A DNA stretch of 64,000 bases, taken from assembly GCF_013408745.1 (NCBI RefSeq), contig NZ_JACCBJ010000001.1, positions 3,472,001 to 3,536,000 on the forward strand, in the 5' to 3' direction. The notes beneath the pieces are model-generated. The model had not been told where the DNA came from and did no database searches. It worked only from the letters and a program-made list of their open reading frames with translations. This document shows, one piece after another, positions 24,656-34,500 of this stretch (position 1 is the first letter of the stretch; each line of letters starts with the position of its first letter). The DNA is from Leifsonia soli. Its GTDB lineage: Bacteria; Actinomycetota; Actinomycetes; Actinomycetales; Microbacteriaceae. The position numbers were made by a program, and so were the translations under genes.

Positions 24656-25189
24656 TCAGCGACTTCGACGATTTCGGGTCTCTTGAGAGTGCTCCGGCGG
24701 GGGAGTGCCGTCCTGAGCGATGGATCGGTCGGCGGCGCCGGCGCGGGCGAAGGCGAGGGATTCTTCGGCGATGGCAAGGATGATCTGGAGCTCGTGCGAT
24801 GTGCGCGGTCCGTACACCATGAACTCGGTGCCGAAGTCGGCGTACTGGTGAGGTTCCGCCCAGCCGAGTTCCGTGAGCTGCCGACCGCGCTCCGCGGGCA
24901 GCGTCAGGTGCAGCGAGGTGTCCTGGACGCCGTGGAGATGGATCGGCTCCAACCGGCCGGCCGGGTACAGCGACGTCTCCGGCCAACGATGTTCAACCTG
25001 GTCTACCAAGAAGACGGCCCGCGACGACGCTGGCGAGACCTGGCTGTGTCCCTCGATCACCCCGTGCATCGCGAAGAGCTCGGCAGCAAGGCGCCCCCAC
25101 AGCTCTGGTGACGACCGCTGTGAGAGCTGGGTCTGCGGCCCGTCATTCGACACGACAGGGCGGGGGCCGGCCCGCGATGGGAAGTACAC
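24656..25189 (-). CDS. Luciferase-domain (DUF5519) protein
   Basis: A 177-residue protein beginning at GTG 25189 with AGGGT upstream. It shows the pattern annotated as the luciferase domain: GPRPVVSNDGPQTQLSQ, then EGHSQVSPASSRAVFL, HLHGVQDTSLHLTLPAE and GWAEPHQYADFGTEFMVYGPR. Despite the name, most members are uncharacterised small enzymes or binding proteins. The last 30 residues are Arg/Glu/Pro-rich and probably disordered. No operon partner is evident; the flanking leftward genes are 95 or more bp away. Confidence 0.7.
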   Translation of the reverse strand: MYFPSRAGPRPVVSNDGPQTQLSQRSSPELWGRLAAELFAMHGVIEGHSQVSPASSRAVFLVDQVEHRWPETSLYPAGRLEPIHLHGVQDTSLHLTLPAERGRQLTELGWAEPHQYADFGTEFMVYGPRTSHELQIILAIAEESLAFARAGAADRSIAQDGTPPPEHSQETRNRRSR

Positions 25190-25285
25190 CGGTTCACCCT
25201 AGCCGTCGGTGATTCGCCCGGAGATACAGCGGTCACCTCCGGGTGGGTCGGCAGCTCGAGCTGCCTGGATGCTGACTGACCGGTG

Positions 25286-25807
25286 TTAGGGGAGTTGCTG
25301 GAACGCGAAGCGATCGCCCGGCGAGTGTCGGTATTCGTCGTCGCAGCGATAGCCGCGCAGCCAGCTCTCGTCGTCGACGACGCGCAGATAGAAGCCTTTG
25401 GGGAACTCGACGTCGGGGCTGAGCGGTGCCGAGGCGACGATGACGGCGCCTGCCGGCGATCGGCCGGCCGAGAGGATGGAGTCGGGAGCGTTTGCTTGGG
25501 ATGTCATGGCGAGCCGGAAGTAAGGGCCGGTGTCGGGTGGGCATAGTGCCAAGCCGTGATCCGGGGCTGCAGCAAGCAGTTCCGGGAGTGTGGCCCCAGC
25601 ACTGAAACCGAGCTCGATGACTGTCCGAGTCACGACCGTGACGAGATCGGGTTCGCGCGCATCGAAGGTAGGGTGATCCAGCAGCGTCTCCGCATGCGCA
25701 TTGATTCGAACGTTGGCTGATGCCAGCGCTCGCCGCAGCTCGGCTCGGGTTCTCCCGCCGACGCGAAGCGGTAGAGTGTCGGCTTCTCGGGCATGACTCC
25801 GTTGCAT
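25286..25807 (-). CDS. Hypothetical protein
   Basis: A 173-residue soluble protein. The N-terminal part (GGRTRAELRRALASANVRINAHAETLL) is helical and basic; the C-terminal part has PKGFYLRVVDDESWLRGYRCDDE and FAFQQLP. I do not recognise a named domain. Codon use and amino-acid composition are those of a real actinobacterial gene, and no better frame overlaps it. It lies in the accessory run of small genes after secA2. Confidence 0.6.
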   Translation of the reverse strand: MQRSHAREADTLPLRVGGRTRAELRRALASANVRINAHAETLLDHPTFDAREPDLVTVVTRTVIELGFSAGATLPELLAAAPDHGLALCPPDTGPYFRLAMTSQANAPDSILSAGRSPAGAVIVASAPLSPDVEFPKGFYLRVVDDESWLRGYRCDDEYRHSPGDRFAFQQLP

Positions 25808-25986
25808 GACTCAACGGTACCCGTAGCCCCCGTGGCGACCCTCAGCGTGCGTTTCCGTACCGCAGCGCCGGCATCCCCTCCGGGGCGGTCTGGGAGTGTG
25901 GCTTCGTGGGGACCCCGGCCGACGCGTCATCGTGGACGAGCGCCTTGCGGCCACCGAGTGCTGGTCTGCGAGCCCGGTTTGGGACA

Positions 25987-26742
25987 ATGCCCGGTGTGCG
26001 TAATGGGGGAGTAGGTGGCCCGGGTGAGGGTCGCGGTCATTCGCGGTTGCTGCTCGCGCTGTCGGGGATATGCTTCGGTGTCCTGACCTCGTGGGTGAAT
26101 GTGCGGACCGATTGGGTCGTGCTCTCCAAGCTGATCGGCGTCGGGTGGCCGTGGGCGGCCGTCGGTGTTGCCGCTGCTGCCATGGTCTCCCGGGCCCGAG
26201 CAGTCGGGGCGCTCCTCGCGTTGGGTGGGGCCGTGCTGGGGTACTACGCGTCCGATCTCGCGTTAGGCGTATACACCTTCATCGATTTCAGCGACCCCCG
26301 TGCGAACAGCGACCCGATGAGTGCTCGTACGTCCGTTGCGTGGTCTGACGCGATCAGGGACGCGGCGCGGTGGTTGTTCGTGGCCGTCGTGGTCAGCGTG
26401 CCGCTGGGGCAGGTCGCGGGTGCACTGAATCGCACGGACGGTTGGGGTCTTCTTGCGCGGCTGTTCCTCCCCATCGGGGCGGCCATGGAGAGCTTTGGGA
26501 TTCGGCTTCCCTCTGAGCTGGCAGTGCAGCCGAGTCCGGTCAGTGTCGCTACCCACACGATCATCGGAATCGCCGGGGTGGTCGCCACCGCGGTGCTCAT
26601 GACACGCCACCTTGCCGCATCGACGACGTGGGCGGGACGGCATACCCGGCCTCCTCGCGCGCGGCGGAAACGGACGATCTGCAGCGATGTGCAGGTATCG
26701 TGCGAAGGCGCGAACGGTGGCGGAGAGAGATCGGGAGACTAG
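25987..26742 (+). CDS. Multi-pass membrane protein, function unknown
   Basis: A 251-residue protein with about five or six predicted helices: LLLALSGICFGVLTSWV, WPWAAVGVAAAAMV, ALLALGGAVLGYYASDLALG, WLFVAVVVSVPLGQVAGAL and HTIIGIAGVVATAVLM. It resembles uncharacterised actinobacterial membrane proteins of the DUF6518-like kind, but I am not sure of the family. The C-terminal 40 residues are basic and low complexity. The start is uncertain: ATG 25987 has only a weak ribosome binding site. Confidence 0.6.
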   Translation: MPGVRNGGVGGPGEGRGHSRLLLALSGICFGVLTSWVNVRTDWVVLSKLIGVGWPWAAVGVAAAAMVSRARAVGALLALGGAVLGYYASDLALGVYTFIDFSDPRANSDPMSARTSVAWSDAIRDAARWLFVAVVVSVPLGQVAGALNRTDGWGLLARLFLPIGAAMESFGIRLPSELAVQPSPVSVATHTIIGIAGVVATAVLMTRHLAASTTWAGRHTRPPRARRKRTICSDVQVSCEGANGGGERSGD

Positions 26743-27212
26743 CGGCGCTCACCAAGCCCGGGAGAGCCGGCCAGGTAGACGGTGGGCCGGCTATTCTCGG
26801 AGCTTCTGGGCCCCTTGAAGGTTCCTTCCCACCTAGCGCGATCAGCGGCACGACGGGCTGCTGCTTCCCGTTCGGTGATGGCCTTGGAAGTGGCAGCCGC
26901 TTCCCTTCGGCTGGCGAGGGCACGACGCTCCCGCTCCTTCACGGCCTTCCATGCCCGAATCGACGGCAGCCCGCTGGCCTTGTACTCCAGCCAGTTCCGA
27001 GCGATTTCCATACGCTTGGCGCGTCCGCGGGGTGTCCCCGCTTCCTTTGGATTCACCAAGCCGCTCAGTGATGCGACCCGTAGCGCGGCGCACACCGCAT
27101 CCTCGAGAAGATCATCGTCGACGCCAAGCAGCTGCCTGCAGGCGATTAGCAGCAGGCAGTGGCTGCCGCGGGTGCAGGGTCCCAGGGCGCTGCACCGTTG
27201 CCCTTGGGACAT
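26739..27212 (-). CDS. Hypothetical protein, uncertain
   Basis: A 157-residue frame whose central part (GVDDDLLEDAVCAALRVASL ... RMEIARNWLEYKASG) is helical and protein-like, followed by an Arg/Ala/Glu-rich probable coiled coil. There is no recognisable domain and no good ribosome binding site at 27212; an internal start is possible. A plus-strand frame covers the same DNA but is far richer in Ser/Arg and less plausible. The first 20 residues are probably not coding. Confidence 0.35.
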   Translation of the reverse strand: MSQGQRCSALGPCTRGSHCLLLIACRQLLGVDDDLLEDAVCAALRVASLSGLVNPKEAGTPRGRAKRMEIARNWLEYKASGLPSIRAWKAVKERERRALASRREAAATSKAITEREAAARRAADRARWEGTFKGPRSSENSRPTVYLAGSPGLGERR

Positions 27213-27424
27213 GCCCTACCTCGGGAGGGGTGAAACCGAAGTCGGCCGCACGCGGCAGTCGCGCTGTCCTAAATCGACGTGGGGATGCGGAGTTCTGGCA
27301 GGGTGTGGAAGTGGCAGGCTGTCGAGGCTCGCCCGGTCGCGGACCGTGACCATTCCGGCCCAACGGGGTCGGGTGAAGGACGGTTGTCCGCTCGTTCAAT
27401 GAGGAATGAAAGTGGAGGTTCCCG

Positions 27425-27814
27425 ATGCGGAAATCTCGTGTGATGGTGTCGGTGGGCGCAGCCAACGGCGTGCAGGCGACCCTCCCGGGCGGGAACGTGT
27501 CGATCGGGTTGCCCTTCGCAGACCAGGCCACGGACGCCACCGCCTCCCAGCTGCCGGGCGTGGTCGTCCATGACAACCGCAACGGATCTTCGACCGTCCC
27601 CGTCTCGGCGCTCATCCCCGCGCCGGGGGCCAAGGACGCGAACGGAGCAGCCGTCCCCACGCACTACGAGGTGAGAGGCAACACGCTTACCCAGGTCGTC
27701 GACTTCACAGCTATAACCGCATTCCCGGTGGTGGCTGCCCGCAGGGCAGGTCGTTGCATCCAGCTGAACATCCCATATGTCGGACCGGGGCTTATCTACG
27801 ATGTCACGTGCTGA
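27425..27814 (+). CDS. Small protein, possibly an internally shortened paralogue
   Basis: A 129-residue protein starting at ATG 27425 with GGAGG 7 nt upstream. ANGVQATLPGG, AKDANGAAVPTHYEVRGNTL and TQVVDFTAITAFPVVA resemble pieces of longer exported actinobacterial proteins of unknown function, in which such pieces are separated by more sequence. That resemblance is from memory and tentative. It lacks a signal peptide. The C-terminal end RCIQLNIPYVGPGLIYDVTC has two Cys. It overlaps the next gene by 14 bp, suggesting a two-gene unit. Confidence 0.55.
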   Translation: MRKSRVMVSVGAANGVQATLPGGNVSIGLPFADQATDATASQLPGVVVHDNRNGSSTVPVSALIPAPGAKDANGAAVPTHYEVRGNTLTQVVDFTAITAFPVVAARRAGRCIQLNIPYVGPGLIYDVTC

Positions 27815-28016
27815 ACAACCGAAGTCGGCGCTCTACCACCTCGTCGAGGACTTCTTCGTCTCGCTGCTCGTCGGCGCGGCCGTGACGGCAGTGCTGGTGA
27901 TGATCGACGCCTCGCCACGGGCGATCCTTGCGACCGCGCTCGGGGCACCGGGGGTGTACTTCCTCGGGCAGAGATATCGGCGGATGCGAGCTCGCAAGCA
28001 GGACTTGACTCAATAG
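27801..28016 (+). CDS. Small membrane protein
   Basis: A 71-residue protein with two hydrophobic segments (about 20-40, FFVSLLVGAAVTAVLVMI, and about 44-60, AILATALGAPGVYFLG) and a basic C terminus (RYRRMRARK). It overlaps the end of the preceding gene and is likely translated from the same message. Function is unknown; immunity-type or accessory roles are possible but unsupported. Confidence 0.55.
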   Translation: MSRAEQPKSALYHLVEDFFVSLLVGAAVTAVLVMIDASPRAILATALGAPGVYFLGQRYRRMRARKQDLTQ

Positions 28017-28034
28017 TCCTCCATGGGGCGTGCC

Positions 28035-28454
28035 CTAGTGCGAGAACCAGCGGCGCTTCTTCGGTGCCCCTGCTTCGGCGGTGGGTGTCGGCGGCGCATC
28101 GGCCGGCACGGCGGCCAGCTGGACCTGCAGCAGGGCCACCTGGTCCTCGAGCTCGGTGTCGCGCTGCCTGGGGCGCTCCCCTGGTGCAACATCGTGGGGC
28201 GGGGCAACAGGTGCCTTTCGGGATGACCGGCGGCTACGCCCGATCTGAGGGATGCAGGTCGGGGGATGTGCATCTGAGGGGATCACGCGGAGGTGTCCGG
28301 CATTCGGGATTGCCGGGCGCCTCCGCCCGTTCCGGGACTGTCCGGGAGGAACCCACCGCGTCCAGGACGATCGTGCGCGGTGTGGGCGGCGTGAGAACAA
28401 CGCGTGCCACCCACAGGGACAGGGATCACCCGCGTTCCATGTCGTAGACACCAC
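28035..28454 (-). pseudogene. Possible C-terminal fragment of coiled-coil protein
   Basis: Only the last 70 residues look protein-like: a short coiled coil (TELEDQVALLQVQLAAV), a Pro/Ala linker and the basic end PKKRRWFSH. Upstream the frame becomes Arg/Pro-rich, with no start codon supported by a ribosome binding site. It may be the tail of a truncated gene. The rest of the 28017-28508 gap shows nothing convincing. Confidence 0.25.
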
Positions 28455-28508
28455 AGCATCGTTCCCCGGTTCGCCGATGCCGTGTCGGAGGGCAGCGCTC
28501 CCGCTCTG

Positions 28509-31500
28509 TCAGCTGGCCCGCCGGCGGCGTCGGCGCCCTCCGATGATGGCCCGGGCTCCGAGAAGGAGGAGCAGGGCGCTGCCGAGAAGCAGGCCTGTCT
28601 GGTCTCCGGCGCCGGTGTCGGGCAGCGCGTCCGGACCCAGAGCGGCCGGCGCAGCCGGGGCGGCAGGCGGGACCGGCGGGACCACCGGCGGGATGGGCGT
28701 GGTTCCCTCGTCCGTGATCTCGCCCAGGTAGTGCGATGGGTCGGTGTCGGACACCTGCACTCCGGGGGTGGTCGCCCCATCGGCATCCACCACCTCCGGG
28801 CCCATCGCGGTGACGGTGCCCGTGTTGACGTAGGCACCGGCGACCGCCGTGCCGGTGGCGACACAGTCGAAAGCGTCGCCGGGGTCGAGCGGCCCGGGGA
28901 TGACGTTGCTTCCCGTTCCGCCGCAGTCGATGCGGGAGGCGTCGACCCGGTCGTCCGTCACGGTGATGTCGGTCACGGGAGCGTTCCCGGTGTTCGTCAC
29001 CGTGTAGGTCCACCGCACCGGGGCGCCTTCGGCGATCGCGGGTCCTGGCGCGTCGTCCGCGTCGAGGCCGTTGGTCGCCTTCTCGATATCGATCGCCGGG
29101 GCGACGCCGAGGTAGTGCGACAGGTCCTCATCGGACGCGTCCGCACCAGGCACTGGGTTCCCGTCCACGTCCGTCGTCGCGGGTCCGGTGCCGGTCACGT
29201 GACCGGTGTTCTCGTACTGGCCGAGGGTGGCCGTGCCGTTCGCGACACAGGTGACCGTCGCGTCGGGCGCGAGCGGTCCGGGGATGACGTTGCTTCCGGT
29301 GCCGTCGCAGTCGATCCCCGAAGCCGCTATCCGGTCGTCGGTGACGGTCACATCGGTGAGCGGCACGGTTCCGGTGTTCGTGACCACGTAAGTCCAGCGC
29401 ACGGGGTCGCCTGCGGCGACGGTCGGGCCGGGGGCGGCGTCGGCGTCCTGGGTGTTCGTGGCCTTCTCGATGTCGATCTTCGGCTGGATGCCGAGGTAGT
29501 GCGAGGGGTCTTCGTCGGTCGCCTCCACGCCCGGGAGCGGCGCGCCGTCCACCCCTGTGGTCGTGGGTCCGGTGCCGGTCACGCTGCCGGTGTTCTCGTA
29601 CTGGCCGAGGGCGGCCGTGCCGTTCGCGACACAGGTGACCGTCGCGTCGGGCGCGAGCGGCCCGGGGATGACATTGCTTCCCGTGCCGTCGCAGTCGATC
29701 CCCGACGCCGGTACCCGATTGTCGGTGACGGTCACATCGGTGAGCGGCACGGTTCCGGTGTTGGTCACGACATACGTCCACCGCACGGGGTCGCCGACGG
29801 CGACGGTCGGGCCGGGGGCAGCATCGGCGTCCTGGGTGTTCGTGGCCTTCTCGATGTCGATCTGCGGCTGGATGCCGAGATAGTGGGAGAGGTCCTCGTC
29901 CGTCACCTCAGCGCCCGGGACCGGGAGTCCGTCGACGTCGGTGGTGGGCGGCGCGGTGCCGGTCACACGGCCGGTGTTCTCGTATTGCCCGAGGACGGCC
30001 GTTCCCGTGGCGACGCAGGTGAATGAATCATCGGGGGCGAGCGGTCCGGGGATGACGTTGCTCCCCGTGCCGTCGCAGTCGATGCCCGACGCCGGAACGT
30101 GGTCGTCGGTCACCGTCACGTTCGTCAAGGGTGCGTTTCCCGTATTCCTCACGACATAGGTCCAGCGGACGGCGCCGCCGACGGCGACGGTCGGGCCCGG
30201 CGCAGCGTCGGCATCCGCGGTGTTGGTCGCCTTCTCGATGTCGACCTGCGGCTGAATCCCGACGTAGTGCGACAGATTCTCGTGGTCGACCTGGACCATG
30301 GCCGGGTCGAGAGCGGAGACCATGCCGATGTTCGTGTACTGGCCGGCGGTCGCGACGCCGTCGGCGACACACGTGAACGATGCCCCCGGCGGGAAGGGCC
30401 CCGCGACGATATTGGATCCGGTGCCGTCGCAGTCGATCGCGGCAGCGTCGATCTTGTTATCCGTGACGGTGACGTCCGTGAGGTCCACGGCGCCGGTGTT
30501 GGTCACCACATACGTCCACCGCACAGGGCCGCCAACCGCCACAGTCGGGCCCGGGGGATCGTCCGCATCCTGGCCGTTCGTCGACTTCGCGATGTCGATG
30601 CCGGGTGCGGGCATCAGCGCGAGGTCGATGGTGTAGTTGCTGAACTCGTCGGGGATGAGCGGGTTCGCGAGGCCGAGGACGTCATCGCCGATCGCCCCGT
30701 TGGCGCCGACGAGGAAGCCCCGGCCGTCGCGGACGTAGGAGAGCGTCACCGGAGAACTGGTCAGGCCTGTCCAGCTGGGGACCGGCGTCTCGGTGTTGTT
30801 GTTGTCGCCGCGCTCGTTGATCGCGTTGGCAGCGCTGGAACCGGCCGTGCGCACCACCACGCCGTCGAGCGGTTCTCCCGGGTCGAACATGGCGGCCGGG
30901 ATGTGCACCGTGTACGTTCCCGCCGGCAGCGCCTTCGACACCCAGCGGCCCACCGCATCGGTCGTCGCGGTCGAGACGACCTCCCCTGCCTCGTCGAGCA
31001 CCTGGACGGTCACGCCGGGGATGCCCTGGTCGCCGCCATCGAAGCGCCCGTCGCCGTTGCGGTCGAGCCACACCAGGTCGCCGACCGTGAAGCCCGGCAT
31101 GATGACGTACGGCTCGTTGGAGAGCAGGGGCTGGTTCGGGAAGGTGCCCGAGTAGATCTCGGCGCGGTTCACGTACACGTTGTCGAGTTGGGAGCTCGTC
31201 GAGACCATCGGGATCTGGGCGCGCACACGCGTGCCGACACCGAGGGGACCGCTCGAGACGAAACGCACCGCCGTCACCGCATCGATGTCGGAGACCTCCC
31301 CGGCGGCCAGCCACAGGCCTCCGGGTGCTGCCGGGTCGGCGTTCGCGGGATCGCGGGGGTCCTGGCTGATGGTCGAGGGGTCCGCCGTCGAGTAGTACCA
31401 GAAGCCGCCCACGTTCCCCGTGGCACCGCGGACGTACGTCGGCGCGGCCAGCAGCCCGGTCAGCCGCGAGAGTCCGACGTAGTCCGAGGCGTACTGTCCG

Positions 31501-34500
31501 CGCGCCGAGCCGGACGCCGGATCGCCGTCCCCGTTCCAGGGCAGGACGTCGATCAGGTCCGTGGGCAGGAAGGAGATGACCGTGGAGGTGTTCGCCCAGT
31601 CCAGCGACCAGGTGTACGTCTCGCCGCTCGCCACGAACGACTTGTCGACGTTCTTGACCAGGCCCAGCTGCCCCGAGCCGGTGGCCGTGGTGGTCGCGGT
31701 CGCCGTCGGAGCGTTCTCGGAGTTGTCCGCCCTCGCCTGCACCGAGTTGACGTAGGAGTCGCCGGGTTGCGCGACCGTCTCGAGCGTCGCACACAGCTGC
31801 AGAGCGGTCGCGCCCGTGCGGATCCAGTAGTTGGCGGCGGTGGCGGTGACATCCCCCAGGATGAAGGTCACCTCCCGCGTCGCCGCGTTGTAGTTCACCG
31901 TGACGCCTGCGGGCAGGCGCGCGTGCGTGCAGGCCGAGTTGTAGGTGAGGCCCTGCGGGATGGTGTCGACGAGCCGGATGTTCTGCATCACCGCGCCGAC
32001 TTCGGCGTCGTTGATCCCGACGCTGAGGTTCCAGATCGCGTCCTGGCCGGGCAGGTAGGTCGCCTGACCGGCGGACTTGGCGACGATCAGGCGCATGCCC
32101 TGGTAGCGCACCTCTTTCTGCATCGTGGTCCACTGGTCTCCGCGGGGGCCGGTCGACCAGCCGCCGACGTTGGAGAGCCGGACGCCGGTGGGGATCGGCT
32201 GGCCCGCATCCGGTCCGCCGTTGTAGACGCCGCGCGCTTGGAGCATCGTGCGCAGCGTCAGGTTGAACGCGGCGTGCTGGACGTAGTCGGTGGCCCTGGG
32301 GCGCATCCGCACCATGTTCACCGTGTCGCGCCAGTTCGGTCCGAAATCTGCCGGGTCGGTGACCCAGGGGCCGGCGTACTCGCGGCAGGAGGTGGCGTCC
32401 GCGACGAGCGAGGTGCGGTCTACGGGATACAGCCCGCCGGTCTGCGCCCCCGCCTGCGTGTCGACGGCATTGGAGCCGACGGCGTACTCGATGACGTAGT
32501 CGCCCGGCGTGATGCCCGACGACGTCGACCATCCCAGCCGGTCCAGCTGGAACACCGACACGTCGAAGGCGTCGCACACCGTGGGGTTGTCGACCGGGAA
32601 TCCGAGGCTGTCCGGCGCTCCGGGCGCCTGGACGCCGTTGGGCGGTCCGGACACCGCTCCGAGCTGCGGGAGGTCGGCGTAAAGCCCCACGATCGATTGC
32701 ACCTTGGTCCCGGAGGCGACCGTCGTGTTGTCCGCCCAGGCGTTGCCGGCTTGGGTGGCATAGGACTTGTTCCCGCTGAGCGGCAGGTTGGCCGCGAGCT
32801 GCCGCGAGACATCCCGCCAGACCTGGGCTCCGTTCGCGTCGATCGCGGGCCAGGCACCGGTGTTGTTCAGCAGGACGCCCTGCGGGATGTCCTCACCCGC
32901 GTTCGGGCCGCCGTTGTACCGCCAGCGCGACTGGAGCGGGAGGTACAGGCCGAGCGTGAACGGGCCGACTTCGACGTGCCCGGCGGTGATCGGCCGCACT
33001 CTGACCATGTTGACTTCGTCGCGCCAGTCGGCGCCGAATGCGGCCGCCGGGTCGCTGGACCACGGTCCGGGGGCGTCGCGGCACTGCCGCGCGTCGACGA
33101 CGTTCGCCGTGTTGTCGAGACCGTTGCCCGTGCCGGTCTGGGTATCGACGGCGTTCGCCCCGACCGCGTACTCGATGACGTAGTCGTTGCGGTCGAAGCC
33201 GGGATTGGCCGGGTTGGCCTGGAGGTGCGGATTGGGGTCGGCTCCGGTCACCGGTGCGAGCGGGTTGCCCGAGACGCGCCACACGGAGACGTCGAACACG
33301 TCGCACACCATCGGGTCGGTCACCGCGACCCGGTTCGTGCTGGCCGTCGTCCAGACGTGCGAGTTCACCACGTCGCCCAGCGAGAACTGGTTCCAGGCGG
33401 TCAGACCGCCGGCGATCCCTTCGTACTGCTTGTCGCCGTTCAGGGTGCCGCAGTCGCTGACCGTGCTGCGCACGCTGAACGTTCGAGTCGCGACATTGTT
33501 GCCCGACGCGGTCGTGCCGTCCCAGCCGGGCTCGAACCCGGTGTTGTTGATCAGCCACCCGCCGGCCGTCCAGCCATCGGTGTCGACCGCATCGTTGTGC
33601 ACGGAGAACGTCTGGCTCGCGTTCACGCGGCACGGATCGGGAATCGAGGGAGTCGGTACGAAGAAGAACGCCTGCCAGGTGTTCGTCTTCGTGTTGTTGC
33701 CGTTGGCATTCGGGGTGAAGCTCATGTCCCAGCCGTCGGTGGGCTGGGCACCGGTCTCGCACGTGGGCGTTCCCGTGTTGAAGTTGCCCGAATGACCGAG
33801 ACACTGGATGAGCACGGCGTCGGGGTACTGGGGCATCACGTCCTTGAAGGCGATGCGATCGATGTTGCTGCTGATCAGATTGCCGTTGGATTCGCTCACC
33901 GTGAACTGGAACGCCACGTTGAATCCCGGCACAGGCGGGGTTGCGGGGTTGTTGTCGAGGTCCCGTTCCTGGAACGAGGGGTTCCCCGCATTGGTCTTCG
34001 CCACGTCCCAGCGCGGCTCGGTGATGGCGAATTGGCGGTCGACCACGTTGTCGCCGCTGGCGGTCGTGCCGTCCCATCCTGGCTCGTACCCGGGGCCGAC
34101 GCTGTTCGGCGGGTCGTTCAGCTGGCCACCGATCATGTGCCAGCCATTGGTGTCACGGATCTGGTTCTGCCAGGAAACGACACCCGTCGGCGGAGTATCG
34201 CCCGGTTGCCACGCCGGGTTCACCGAGCGGTAGGCGTCGGCCGTCGGAACGAACACCCCGACGAGGATGCGGGTGTTCTCCTGGCGGGACGTCACAGGCT
34301 TCGTCGCCGTCATATTCCAGCCGGTCGTTCCGGCCGCCTGGTTGACCGGGCAGGTGACGGACCAGTCGGAGACGGCCGCGTCGTTCCCGGGGATCCGGGG
34401 CGAGCAACTGAAGAGCACGGCGTTGGGGAACTTCGTCATGCGGTCGGTGAACGAGATCGGCCACTGCAGATCGGATCCTCCGATCGCGCCCTTCACGTTG

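Noticed and set aside
26782..27402. Plus-strand 206-residue frame
   Set aside because: Ser/Arg-rich shadow without ribosome binding site; the minus-strand frame over the same DNA is more protein-like, though itself uncertain.
28720..30605. Repeat array as CRISPR
   Set aside because: Units are 384 bp, in frame and encode beta domains; there are no short palindromic repeats or spacers.
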